From Diabrotica undecimpunctata (Eukaryota > Arthropoda > Insecta > Coleoptera > Chrysomelidae): a stretch of DNA of 64,000 nucleotides. Below are positions 23,591-33,829 of the stretch, piece by piece. The DNA lies in assembly GCF_040954645.1 (NCBI RefSeq), contig NC_092804.1:87905717-87969716 (forward strand), read 5' to 3'. The position numbers and the translations under genes were made by a program. The notes below the pieces were generated by a model, which was given only the letters and a program-made list of their open reading frames with translations, made no database searches and was not told the DNA's origin. The first letter of the stretch is position 1. Each line of letters starts with the position of its first letter.

Positions 23591-23910
23591 TTTTTTTTTA
23601 ATCGTAAATTTTGTGACTCTCTACACCGAATTTTGTTTTTCAATCTATTAATTTTAATAGAAACGGATGTAGAAGTACTTGCGTTAATACGGGTATGTGT
23701 ATTTTTAGTTTCGATTTTCACTTGAGCCTCGGGTTGGGGCGTATCATCAGGATTTGTCCAAAGTGGTGTATAGGGAGTCTTAATACCTTCTACAAAACCA
23801 ACATCCTGTTCTGGAGACATATCAGCAAACTCCAATTTTCTTTGGCCAAAATAGGTTTTTACATTTTGACAACGGTCAGTTGTCTCACTAGTGTCTAAAA
23901 ATAAACACAT
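23590..23910 (-). pseudogene. P-element-type transposase, N-terminal segment
   Basis: Frame from the ATG at 23910: MCLFLDTSETTDRCQNV, then KLEFADMSPEQD, a basic stretch with RLKNKIRCRESQNLRLKKK (short coiled-coil-like, as found after the THAP domain in this family). The frame leaves the main body at a run of ten A on the coding strand (about 23591-23600), where a one-base slip would join them. A TTTATTTTTAG just after the ATG could instead be a splice acceptor, with the exon starting at about 23897. Confidence 0.7.
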
Positions 23911-24013
23911 TTTTTAAATGAAACACCAAAAATAAAAAAAATCGAGTTTTTAACAAGCATAACGTGTTACCGCATAAAAATAGTTCATTCACGCACGGTT
24001 TTTGCTGTATATT

Positions 24014-24226
24014 TTAAAGAACCTCTTGGATTGACATTAAATGTGGCATACACATAGCTAACTTTCGAGTTATTTGTGAGTGAATATGTTCATTTTTCAA
24101 CAAAAAACACGATTTTTTGCACAAGGGGCAAAAATGTAGGTTTTTCTTTTCTGAATATTTTGGATTTTTTGTTTTCCTGTAAGACAAAAATTGGTTAAGA
24201 TGTGGCTGTTCAAAATTTGCATACAC
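24014..24226 (-). CDS. Possible first exon of the P-type gene (uncertain)
   Basis: 70-codon frame with HFCPLCKKSCFL followed by two His (HIHS), so a metal-binding finger is possible, but the THAP spacing is not visible. It lies just upstream of the putative acceptor at about 23897. A weak donor (GAG|GTTCTT) near its end would permit splicing. It could equally be an unrelated short frame. Confidence 0.3.
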   Translation of the reverse strand: MYANFEQPHLNQFLSYRKTKNPKYSEKKNLHFCPLCKKSCFLLKNEHIHSQITRKLAMCMPHLMSIQEVL

Positions 24227-24239
24227 TCGTGATTAGTGA

Positions 24240-25360
24240 CTCGTTTAAGCCTAGTTTAACTACAGACTTTTCAAAAATAAGCACTTTGAACCGATGAAAC
24301 TTACAGATCAGGAAAATTATAAAAATTATTGGCAAAAACTGGCAAAGTGAATGTGAATATATAAAATATATGGAATGTTGGAGGGCAACTGTATATACGT
24401 ATTTCGGACTAATTGGCCCATCATCAGTACAGTGTAGCCAAGTTAGAACAGGTGTACGTTAACTTGGGAAAGGATTTGTGTTTTTGAAAGCTTTTTTTAA
24501 ACAATTTGAAAAAGTTGAAATGAGTTTTCCCCGAAAAGTGCTTAATTTTTTGGTTGTATCACGTTGAATCCACGCGGTTTGTTCAAAGGAGCTTTTGCAA
24601 TATTTTACCGCGAGTGAATGGACTAAAACTTGGCTTCTGTCAAAAATAACGAAAATTATTTTTTTACGATATACAATGTAATAGTATATGATTTTACGGT
24701 TTATTTCATATTTCTACTTTGATTTCTATTTTATGCTTTTTCTAAATTGTATGATGTACCCCATATTTTCAATTGATTTTTCGATTTTTCGATTTATTTC
24801 TAAAAAATAGTAGCTTTTTATGCGACTTTGTGATCTACTTCTTCTCTGTACCAATATACGACCAAGCGTAGCTCATATTTGATATACGACCCCATCCGCA
24901 GTGTCTTCAATAAAAAAATATAATTACTGTACGTATACAAGAATTCTATGCGCAATTCTGTATTCATTTCACCACTGTATTCTCTTTTAAAACAAAAAGT
25001 CTACGCAATATCTACCATTATGAGCACTCGCTCACGCTCTTTGCATGTGTGTGTGTATTTTTGTTTATATTTTTTATGATTTTTTGTCATGCTAACCGTC
25101 GTAAGCCTTTGTTCTTGTAGCTAAGGGAAATAATTGCGCAACATTATGTATACAGCCTGCTTTAATTTTTCGGGAGCTTTTGTTTTTAATAACACTGAAT
25201 GTTCAAAACATATTATCGAGTAGTTCTTGTTACTCAACAACAACCCCGTGTCTATGCATCTACTACTGATTTGTACATAGAAACACAGCTCTGTCCTCTA
25301 TGTTCGTGAATAATGCTCAAAACCATCACCAACCTCTCTATGTAATATCCTTCTGTTTAT
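24240..25360. other. Unassigned DNA with a Penelope-type tail fragment
   Basis: No gene recognised. Around 24360-24470 the minus strand shows a CTGATGA...GAAATACGT tail motif like those of the Penelope repeats. The remainder is AT-rich with a (GT)n-like tgtgtgtgt at about 25045. Confidence 0.5.
24402..24427 (-). ncRNA. Hammerhead-ribozyme-like core, divergent copy
   Basis: Minus strand: CTGATGA, T, GGGC...GTCC stem (one G-U pair) around an AATTA-type loop, then GAAA. Fourth distinct context of the motif in this window. Function untested. Confidence 0.4.
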
Positions 25361-25632
25361 ATTCATGCAGCCCATTTTCTTTCTTTGTTACTTTTCTTGA
25401 CATTTTGTGAGATGTAAGATACCTCGCAATACAGACAATTTCTACCCATTTTATTTGTATTCATGTCGCCTATTTTGCTTCTTTGGGTTTGTTACTGTTC
25501 TTGATATTTGTGAGCTATTAGATACCTCTAAATACAAACGATGTCTTACCATTTTATTTGTATTCGGGTAGCCTATATTCTTTTGTGTTTGTAATACTTT
25601 TCTTGATATTTACGAGGCTCAACATCTCGCTC
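25361..25632. repeat. ~100-bp tandem repeat, about 2.7 copies
   Basis: Units begin attcatgcagcccatttt (25361), attcatgtcgcctatttt (25459) and attcgggtagcctatatt (25562). They share ttcttgatattt(g)tgag, gatacctc and ttaccattttatttgt. Copies are about 80% alike by eye. Confidence 0.85.
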
Positions 25633-25639
25633 TCTCTAT

Positions 25640-26058
25640 CGGTGTTCATGCTACTAATTCTCTTTTCGCCTAGAACTGTCTGTTGCCAAAAAACTTTCAT
25701 ATTTTTAGGCAAGATATCTGTTCGAAAATAACTGAGTGTCCGCAATGTAAAGCAGTCTCACATAATTCTTTCTACTAGCAATAGGACAAAGCTGTATTCT
25801 CTTTTTGTGAAAATTACTGATCAGATACCGTTGATCGCTGTTCCACATTCTTTAAAGACGTTAGTTTACAGAATATTTAGAATTCTATTTCATGTGTAGC
25901 TGATATTTACCGAACATATTTTTATTATATAAAAATATATTGACAATCTTAGTGCTGCATTGGGTTAGTAATTGAAAATACTATGGGTTTTTTGTTTTTT
26001 ATTTAAATTATTTCGTACATACATATATTTCATACAAGTACATTGTTAAAGTTAGTAA
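25640..26058. other. Unassigned DNA
   Basis: No feature recognised; a short minus-strand frame at 25554-25745 overlaps the tandem repeat and has no motif. Confidence 0.5.
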
Positions 26059-26223
26059 TTAAAAAACTAGACGTATTCGCCGATTTAGTTCAACATTTTT
26101 AGCCATAGATCTAACGGTACAAAGTTTGTTTATTTCTACAAGAGGTTCACTTAAAACTGTTTCAAGTTGTTCATTCTGCATTCTTGTGAGCGAATTATAT
26201 CTTGCTTCAATAACTTTAGCAAG
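26059..26223 (-). pseudogene. Short conserved-looking reading frame remnant
   Basis: After an in-frame TAG at 26224-26226 the minus strand is open for about 54 codons to the TAA at 26059: LAKVIEARYNSLTRMQNEQ, then EPLVEINKLCTVRSMAKN. The composition looks protein-like and the strand matches the two small genes further right, so it may be a third member of that cluster, truncated. Family not recognised. Confidence 0.35.
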
Positions 26224-26289
26224 CTACTCGACGCGTTGTTCTCAGTTAATCATCGGCTAATGCCTTTTCTCTAGTTAACAACTCTATTT

Positions 26290-26545
26290 ATAACCGCTGA
26301 CTAGACGCTGAGTCGACGCTGACACGACGCTGACATGACGCTGACTCGACTCTGACTCGACGATGACATGACGTTGACTCGACACTGAGTCGACGCCGAA
26401 CGTTGCATTTGTGTCTGAGTTTAGGCTGACTCGACGATGACATGACGTTGACTTGACACTGAGTCGACGCCGAACGTTGCATTTGTGTCTGAGTTTAGGC
26501 TGACTCGACGCTGAGTCAACGCTAACATGACGCTGACTCGATGTT
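26290..26545. repeat. Minisatellite with 12-bp and 72-bp periodicity
   Basis: Built from cgctgactcga/cgatgacatga-type units of about 10-12 bases. A 72-bp higher-order unit starting ctgactcgacgatgacatga occurs at 26353 and 26425, almost identical. GC content is well above the surroundings. The 64-codon minus-strand frame over it only reflects the repeat. Confidence 0.93.
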
Positions 26546-26948
26546 TACTTTACGTAATAACTATTTAAGGTAGGACATTTCATTTATGACCTTCAATGTA
26601 TGGCGTGATATGTTATTGAACTATTTATTAATCCTTCTTTTCACTTTCTCTCTGCTGTCCTCTGCTACTGTCTGTTAGCGTGTCACTGATGGAGTCTATA
26701 TGACTGAGGTACCCCTCTGATACTCTCTGTTAGCGTGTCACTGATGGCGTCTGCTATGTTCTGCTACCCTCTCTTAACGTGAAAGAAAATGGCGGCCTAA
26801 GCATACCTGTGTTTATTAGTGATGCATTATTTAAATTACACCTTTATGGTTAAACCAGTATAGGGTATCAGTTCTACCTATGTCAGCCAAAAGCATTCGC
26901 TGTTACCTATATTATTGTTAATAATTGAGTTACATTCTATTTATTAAT
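26546..26948. other. Unassigned DNA with a small duplication
   Basis: ctgttagcgtgtcactgatgg occurs twice (near 26669 and 26727) within a ctctgcta-rich segment. No gene. Confidence 0.6.
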
Positions 26949-27395
26949 TTATTTTTTAAGTATCTTTGCTACAGTAATAAAAATATTGTCTCGTATTTCC
27001 AGTAGACATGCCGGAGCCTCTTTAAAATATGCTATCGTTGATTTGCTTTTCTTAAAATCATGATAAATATCAACCATTTTTCTGTCTTCACTGCTTTTAC
27101 ACATAAACATTCCTTTTTTCATCGTAAATTCTATTTGATGAGGCAGATGGTGTTTTGTAATTGCATCTGTTGGATCGAATACTATTCCATTATGTTCATT
27201 CCAGAAATGTGGCGTAATTACAACACCATTTGAGTAGAGCTTTGCACCTACTACCACTTTTGTTGTTATCCCATACTGCCTGGCAACTTCGTAAAAGATT
27301 AAACTAGCCGGTAAACACGCGCCTGCGTAGTTGTCTCGAATAAATTCTTGCTCGATACATGTCTTGATCAAGTTTAACTGAATGTATTGTTTCAT
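26949..27395 (-). CDS. Small protein with a transglutaminase-like Cys/His/Asp pattern
   Basis: 148 codons from an ATG at 27395. Residues about 24-80 read NYAGACLPASLIFYEVA, then VITPHFWNEHNGIVFDPTDA. A Cys in a helix start, a later His before a W, and an Asp in F-D-P form the order of the transglutaminase-like (papain-fold) catalytic triad. No signal peptide or membrane segment. It sits head-to-tail with the zinc-finger frame (60-bp gap) on the minus strand and diverges from the polymerase B gene. Function is inference from the motif only; a viral or polinton-like accessory protein is a possible source. Confidence 0.5.
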   Translation of the reverse strand: MKQYIQLNLIKTCIEQEFIRDNYAGACLPASLIFYEVARQYGITTKVVVGAKLYSNGVVITPHFWNEHNGIVFDPTDAITKHHLPHQIEFTMKKGMFMCKSSEDRKMVDIYHDFKKSKSTIAYFKEAPACLLEIRDNIFITVAKILKK

Positions 27396-27455
27396 ATTGG
27401 AGCAACAGATGTGTCTGCTTTGACTGTTATTCGATCGATGAATGAAAACTTGTTG

Positions 27456-27797
27456 CTAATAGTCAGAGTGTGTTAGTGATGAAAGTGGTGGTGGGAGTTT
27501 CCTCATCGAAAGTTTATATAAATCTAACTGAACATAATTTTCAATGCCGTGTTTATTTTTCATATGTCGATATATATCGGTTCTATTCATACATTTTCCA
27601 CATCTTTCGCAAAGTAGCTGATGTCTATCATAATTAAATTGCCATTCTTTAAAATCTTCGTAACTAGACCAGGAAGAAGAATTATATGGAACCCACTTTC
27701 CACCATTTAAACCTCCTTTAATGTAACAGGTATCGCAAAATTCGCTTGGGGTGACATCGGGATACTCCTGAAGACAACTTTTACAATTCCTAACCAT
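27456..27797 (-). CDS. Small zinc-finger protein
   Basis: 113 codons. The N-terminal part has NCKSCLQEY and FCDTCY (two CxxC pairs) and the middle has LLCERCGKCMNRTDIYRHMK, continuing to KH, which fits one C2H2-type finger. A DNA-binding or adaptor role is plausible. Divergent to polymerase B with about 400 bp between and upstream of the transglutaminase-like gene on the same strand, so the two may have been co-transcribed. Frame intact; no homologue named. Confidence 0.5.
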   Translation of the reverse strand: MVRNCKSCLQEYPDVTPSEFCDTCYIKGGLNGGKWVPYNSSSWSSYEDFKEWQFNYDRHQLLCERCGKCMNRTDIYRHMKNKHGIENYVQLDLYKLSMRKLPPPLSSLTHSDY

Positions 27798-28203
27798 GAC
27801 TCCTTCTTGTGATAGAATGATATAGAATGCACTATGAATGAGTTAACTTATAACTTTATATACCTACACCAATCTAATTAGCACAGAGTATCTTTTACTT
27901 TCTAATATTTTTTTTTCATAGTTGGCAGTACTGCTTCTTTTTATGTTGGTAGTACTGATACTTCCTTGTATCGTTCATAGAATGAGTAAGGAGTAAATGT
28001 GACCAAGTTCAATAAATGTCTTAAATGTAGCACTTTTACGTTGATTCTTATGGATGAACAAGCACAAATCTACACATTTCAGGGGCCTTTTAAACATAAA
28101 AAAATATCATTCAGTCTTCCGTTCGACTAAAAGTATATTGAATTCTCAACATTAAGGTATTTCCTTCATTCTGTTTCAATTCAGATATTCCTAGCGATCA
28201 GAC
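27798..28203. other. Divergent intergenic region between zinc-finger gene and polymerase B
   Basis: AT-rich with a tatatacctacacc element at about 27858 and duplicated ggcagtactg/ggtagtactg segments near 27925 and 27945. A promoter region would be expected here, but none can be defined. Confidence 0.4.
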
Positions 28204-29140
28204 GTGTGCTCTGGTACGTCTTTAATCATTAAAAAGTGTGCTCTGGTGAGTGATATTTTCATAAAATTTGACGTTTTTGAACAGTTCCGATCCAGTTGTC
28301 TCAAAACATATAATCTTGACCCAGCTCATTACTTCACTCTTCCGGGCTTCACGTGGGATGCAATGCTTAAACATACAAAACAGGAACTGGAGCTTTTAAC
28401 AGATTTAGATATGTTTTTGTTTGTGGAGCGTGGTATTCGTGGCGGTTTGAGTCAAGTATGCTCGAAACGTCACGTCCACCCTAATAATAAGTATATGGCA
28501 TCATACGATCCATCGAAGCCTGACTCATATCTAATGTATTTTGATGTCAATAACCAATATGGTTGGGCAATGTCACAATATCTTCCCTATGGTGGTTTCG
28601 AGTGGGTCGATTCTAACGACGTTATATCTATTCCTGACGATGCTTCTGAAGGGTACATTCTCGAGGTAGACTTAGAGTACCCTCAACATCTCCATGATCG
28701 TCATAAAGACATTCCGTTTTGTCCTGAATCATTGAATCCGAAAACCATGAAGCCACCTTTACGTCCGCGAGAGCAGACTAAATTAATGGCCGCCTTAAGC
28801 CCCAAAAGAAAATATGTAATACATTACCGAGCCCTTAAGCAAGCGCTTGCACACGGATTGATAGTAAAAAAGATACATAGGGTACTTAAATTCCAACAGA
28901 GTCCATGGTTGAAATCATACATCGACTTGAATACTGAACTTCGAAAAAATGCTAAGAATGAGATTGAAAAGAACCTTTTTAAGTTAATGAACAACGCTGT
29001 GTTTGGTAAGACCATGGAGAATGTGCGCAAGCGCGTTGATATTAAATTATTAACAGAATGGCAGGGTCGTTATGGAGCTGAAGCAAGAATAAGTAGTCCC
29101 CTGTTTAAAAACGCTACTATCTTTAATGAAAATTTGGTAT
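28204..29140 (+). pseudogene. Type-B DNA polymerase (protein-primed type), N-terminally truncated part
   Basis: Replicative DNA polymerase of the family B group used by polintons, bidnavirus-like and related protein-primed elements. Homology begins at about 28246 (LVSDIFIKF, the end of the exonuclease domain), so nearly all of the 3'-5' exonuclease is missing and there is no ATG start: the frame opens with GTG. Clear motifs: YNLDPAHYFTLPGFTWDAML, then MYFDVNNQYGWAMSQYLPYG (palm motif A), and KLMNNAVFGKTMENVRKR (motif B). A 12-bp direct repeat gtgtgctctggt (28204 and 28236) marks a probable rearrangement at the left edge. The frame is lost at about 29135-29140. Confidence 0.88.
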
Positions 29141-29728
29141 ACAGATACAGATTCGGTGATTATACAGATACGCGAACAAGACCCTTATGAAGCAATGGTA
29201 GACGATTGCTATAAATATTTTGATACGTCTGACTACCCAGTAGATAATATTTACGGCATCCCTCAGGTTAATAAGAAGGTATTGGGTATGATGAAAGATG
29301 AGAATAATGGTCGTATAATGACCGACTATATAGGTCTTCGATCGAAATTGTACACTACAAAAGTAGCCATCACAGACGATGAAATTGAAAAAATGAGGGT
29401 GAAGTTGAAAGAAAAGGAGTATGAGGATGATGAAATTGATAATATTGTACGAAATTATGGTGTAACGAAGAAGGCGAAGGGGGTAAAGAAATCTGTTGTA
29501 AACACTAAAATTACATTCGAGGACTATGCCAAGTGTTTAAATAACTTTACGACAAAGATTGCCTCGCAAAATCTTATACGCTCAGATAAGCATCGTGTTT
29601 ATACTATAACACAAAGCAAGATTGCGCTAAGTCCCTATGATGATAAAAGACATCACCTTCCGGAGACCTATGATACGCTCCCATGGGGACACTATTTAAT
29701 TAATAATCTTGAGATGGATGTTGATTAA
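29126..29728 (+). pseudogene. Type-B DNA polymerase, C-terminal part after deletion/frameshift
   Basis: Reads WYTDTDSVIIQI (palm motif C, both catalytic Asp) at once, then GLRSKLYTTKV, KKAKGVKKSVV, KIALSPYDDKR and TLPWGHYLINN, all standard for the C-terminal half of these polymerases, and stops at 29728. Relative to the family the stretch between FNENLV and the DTDS motif (about 40 residues) is absent and the frame changes by one, so the join is a deletion, not just a one-base slip. The C-terminus itself looks complete. Confidence 0.88.
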
Positions 29729-31140
29729 CAAAAAGCAAGATTTTAATATGCCAACTCTTTCATAACTTTTATTCCTGTTTGGTTAACTTTAAGATGGATG
29801 CTAATTGTATATTGACATTTTTAAACCTGAATTTATTACAACTACAATATTGATAAATACAACAGAATCATACATTTTTTTATTATATTCCTCTTAACAT
29901 CTTTAATATCACTTATCATTTTTATATAATTAAGATAAGCATATTTCGTTGATTTAATATAGTCATTGTACAACTTTATTACAGCTAACATAATGCTAAA
30001 TATATCTGGAACAGACCCTTTTATTATATTCCTTTTCTGAACCTTTCCCTCATTCATCGTTGTTTATATAATATGGTAATTCTACTAGATCTTAGTTTTG
30101 TATATATTATTTTTAATTAAGATACTTAAGATTAGCACATATGCAAAAAAAAAAGATGTTTAGCTATGACCACTAAAAAGATAACTGATATGGACCGCTG
30201 GCAAATTAATGAACCGATCTTATTAAGTTAGGATCTAGTGTTCGTGCAGCCTCCTAGCAAGATAATTAATAATTGTTGTCTTTACCCCGATTTAGTTTTA
30301 AGTCTTCGATAGCCTGTCCCAAAACAGCAGTCGGAGAAATCCCTAGTTTTAAGTCTTCGATAGCCTGTCACAAAACAGGAGTCGGAGAAATCTCTAGTTT
30401 TAAGATTAGTTAACCTAGAGTTATCGACTAACCCCCCAACAGTTCATTTTTGAATGAATACCAAAGTGTCTTATCGTAAAAGATGTCCATCAGATTAACA
30501 AAAAGATGATTATATGATTTTTACAATTTTTAGAAGGCTCCAGATTAAAGCAGAAATCTGAATTTGTTTCGAAACTATCTTACCGAAAGACTAATGACTT
30601 TACAGCTAATTGCCACTTAAATATCAATGTAACGCAAAAATACTTATTTAGATAAACGTAAAACGTTCCACTGAACGTTAACGAAAAATGTTACAAATAA
30701 AGGTTAAAACATGCTTTTCAATTCGCGGTAAAAGATTTAATAAAGTTCAGCACACAGTATAAATTCGTAACAAAATTCATATACCAGTAAACGGTACTCG
30801 ATACAGCAGCAAAGTAATTTTGGCAACAAATATGTAGGTTGTACTTTACCCCTTTGGAATCATAGTACCCGCTATTAAAATGGTGTCTTCTTTGACATCC
30901 AGCAACCACAAATGTGAAATTAGGAAAGATTAATGTGAAATTAGGAAAATTCAATGAACCGTTGATGAAATATTCACTATTATGTATATACTTAATGAAA
31001 AATGTTGGAAATAAAAAAAAACATTAAGCTAGTTATTTATAGATTTTAAACAAACATGATATAATTATAAGATTGTAACTAAAATGCTATGGAAGAACTA
31101 GGCATACATAAGAAAATTAACTGCCAACTTACTTTCAAAT
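29729..31140. other. Unassigned DNA with a 51-bp tandem duplication
   Basis: At 30293-30404 two copies of a 51-base unit starting tagttttaagtcttcgatag, plus 10 bases of a third, differ at a few positions. Otherwise AT-rich without recognised coding potential; a piece at about 30595 (gactttacagct...attgccac) recurs near 48385 in the same orientation. Confidence 0.6.
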
Positions 31141-31255
31141 GTCCAGTGACCTCAAACAGGAAGATGCCGTGTCTCCAATCGTGTTTACCATCGTTTTGGA
31201 GAGCATCGCCCGGAAAGCAAATACAGAAAATCTCACAGTTTAATAATTAAGATCC
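31141..31255 (+). pseudogene. LINE reverse transcriptase motif B vestige
   Basis: One frame reads LKQEDAVSPIVFTIVLESIA, then RKANTENLT, comparable to the L-R-Q-G-D-x-L-S-P-x-L-F-N-x-x-L-E motif of LINE RT. Isolated fragment. Confidence 0.55.
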
Positions 31256-31854
31256 TCATATTATACGGACCTTCGACGATGAGTTTAATATAGTAGCGAA
31301 AATAATTATTAGTAAGCAAAAAACATTAATACATTCAATAGAAAAAAGCGCAAAAAAGGGTCCTCTAAATCAACGATAATAAAAAAATGGCTATATGATA
31401 TGACTATCACTTTGAAATGTTTCATCGGTCTAAATATTTGGGATTTAAGAGCACTTTTAACAAAAACACTACAAAAGAGAATAACAACAGAATACAAGCT
31501 GGCAATTGCTACGTTTTAAGCAAAAACATTAAATCCAAAAATACATCCCGCAGTAAGAAAAATAAGAATCTACGTATGTAAGTAAAACACGAACAATGAA
31601 AAAATAAAATAAGAGCCGATTGAGCGTCGCAGAAAGAAGAATTCTTAGAGAAATATATAATTATGTTATGAATAAGATCACAAATCAATACAAAGTGTAA
31701 AACAATAACTTTAGCGTTGAGATTTAGTTTCTTGTACGACGGTGCAATTTTTATATACCTGTTTCACCTTAGCATTAGTTCCCGGTCGTAAAACACTTCT
31801 GAGGGCTTTTCTGGCAATCCTGATCTAATTAATACCTGATTTTTACTTACATTG
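31256..31854. other. Unassigned DNA
   Basis: Nothing recognised; the 62-codon minus-strand frame at 31309-31497 lacks motifs. Confidence 0.5.
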
Positions 31855-32345
31855 TTTTATATATCCTCAATTTTCCCTTTTATCTCTTATGTGACAACGT
31901 TATCTGCGATATCTAAAACGCCCCAATTTTTCAAAATTATATGGGTCTATTGTTACGTTATATGCCCTATTCTACATCGTTTCTTTTGTCTGTTAATAAT
32001 CATTTATTTGGTTTTATCGTTACTATTATACCGTTTTTTTTGCTGGTAATAGCATTATCCTATAGTATTCTAATATTTAATCTATGGATTAAATCCGGAT
32101 AGCGGATAGATATTCTTTACTTTCTCGGAGAAATTATATTGTAACACACAAAAACCCTATTAAATTGCCAAAAACTTCCTTGCATATTCTATTTACTTAT
32201 GAGGGGCAGCAGCAATATACCATAATAATGCATATAGTCCTGGACTGGCTAATCATTGGATAATAGGAAGCATGCATGTGGCAGTTTTAATGGTTTGGTG
32301 ACTGCTTACTGAAATAGGGGAGCAGAGATATCAGTACCAACTTAA
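31855..32345. repeat. Dispersed repeat, copy 1
   Basis: Shared with 35215-35545 (direct, shorter) and 48960-49470 (inverted). Common pieces include tatgggtctattgttacgtt, ctatggattaaatccggata, tttctcggagaaa, ttccttgcatatt and gcagagatatcagtacca. The 35215 copy lacks the first 180 bases. Confidence 0.88.
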
Positions 32346-33089
32346 TGACTATAGGAGTTGCGGATACATTTTCTGATAACTTAGTTCCTCCCTTTTTTTT
32401 AACATATACTATAGAAGTCTCAAGTACAGTTCTCATGTATTTTGTGGAAGATGCATAAGGTATTTAGACATCGTTTTTTGTAAAATGAATGTTTTAGATT
32501 TTCAGATGTATAAACTTGACGTGAATTAATTTGGACTCATTTAGTTTAGGCTCTAATAGGTATACTATTTGTAGGTTAAACTTCGATGCTATACTTTAGC
32601 AAAGGCCTAAGCTATTTCAAAAAAAACTATCACAATTTTTTTTCTAAAACGTATTTCTCACTTAAGTTTCTCACTTAGTTATATCGATAATTCTGTATAT
32701 TCAAATAATCATAGGATACTTTTTATCTCTGAATAGAAATTATCGCTTTGGAATCAGCTCTTTTTTTTTATTATTGGTTTCATTAACTTACATAAATAAT
32801 TACAACCCGATTTAAATTAAAGCTGAAGTTAATTTTTAAATGCACACCTTAGATACTCTGTTTTTGTTTGCCTTAGTTTTAGACCTTTTTGCTCAAGCGC
32901 CCATCTCCATTGTCTCAATCATTAATTCAATTCTCTCTCCTTATCTTTTAAAGTAGCATACATCAGATACCAAGGGATATCTCCTTGACATGTTTTCGTT
33001 AATTTTTCCAACACTAATTAAAAAAGATAAGAGATTAGCACTGACCCCTGATGCAATACTATTCTCAAATGAAATTTATCAGTCTCACC
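32346..33089. other. Unassigned DNA
   Basis: No feature recognised. Confidence 0.5.
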
Positions 33090-33829
33090 CTCACTTGTTC
33101 TAACATTAGTTTTCCATTACTTGCCTTATGATAAAAATTGCATCCGTTGTTGATTTGCCTTGCATGAATTTAAACTGATTTCCTAATATTTCCGTTTCTT
33201 CCTGTATCCTACCATCAATTATTCTCTCCCACAGTTTCATGGTGTGACAGAGCAGTTTTAGGCCTCTATAGTTTGTACATAGTTTAACATCTACTTTGTT
33301 TTTGTATACAGGTACTAAAATGCTACTTCTCCATTCATCCGGTATTCGCATTACTTTCATTATTCGCATTACTAATTCTATTAAATAGTCCTGTTAACCA
33401 ACTTGTTCCTGATTTTCCTAATACTGATCATATATATCCGGGGATGCAATCAGGATCTATGCGTTTTCTTTTTTCATCTTATGTAGCTCTTGAATTACTT
33501 CCGCGGTCGTCATTTTCGGCACCATTGCTATTACTGTCTCTGTTGGCTCTATAGTTGCTTTCTTAAACTCTTCGTTTAATTGGTCGTTAAATAACTCCTT
33601 CCAGCGGTTTTTTACATCCTTTCCTTGCATAAATAATTTAATGTATCAATCCTCGTATACATTTAATCTGATTAAAATCTTTGGTTTTCTTTGCTCCACT
33701 TTTAACAATCTTGTATGTTTTTTTCTTAGTATTCAGTTTATTGTACAGCTTTTCGTACGCTGCTACCTCAGATTGTGCTACCGCTACTTTTGCTTCCTCT
33801 TTATCTATTTGATACTTTTGATAATCTTA
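33090..33829 (-). pseudogene. RTE-type LINE RT fragment
   Basis: The minus-strand frame at 33106-33369 reads MRIPDEWRSSILVPVYKNK, then CTNYRGLKLLCHTMKLWERI, then QGKSTTDAIFIIRQ. These are the W-R-x-S-x-x-V-P-x-Y-K-N-K-G-D and N-Y-R-G-I-K-L-x-x-H-T-M-K-x-W-E-R motifs of RTE-like RT. Upstream (33400-33820) other minus-strand frames continue the pre-RT region (NEEFKKATIE, AAAQSEVAAYEKLYN). Interrupted at 33830 by a Harbinger MITE. Confidence 0.85.

Noticed and set aside
26288..26482. 64-codon Ser/Arg-rich frame; CRISPR-like look of the spaced repeats
   Set aside because: Pure translation of a minisatellite. The repeats are contiguous, without unique spacers, in eukaryotic transposon-rich DNA.
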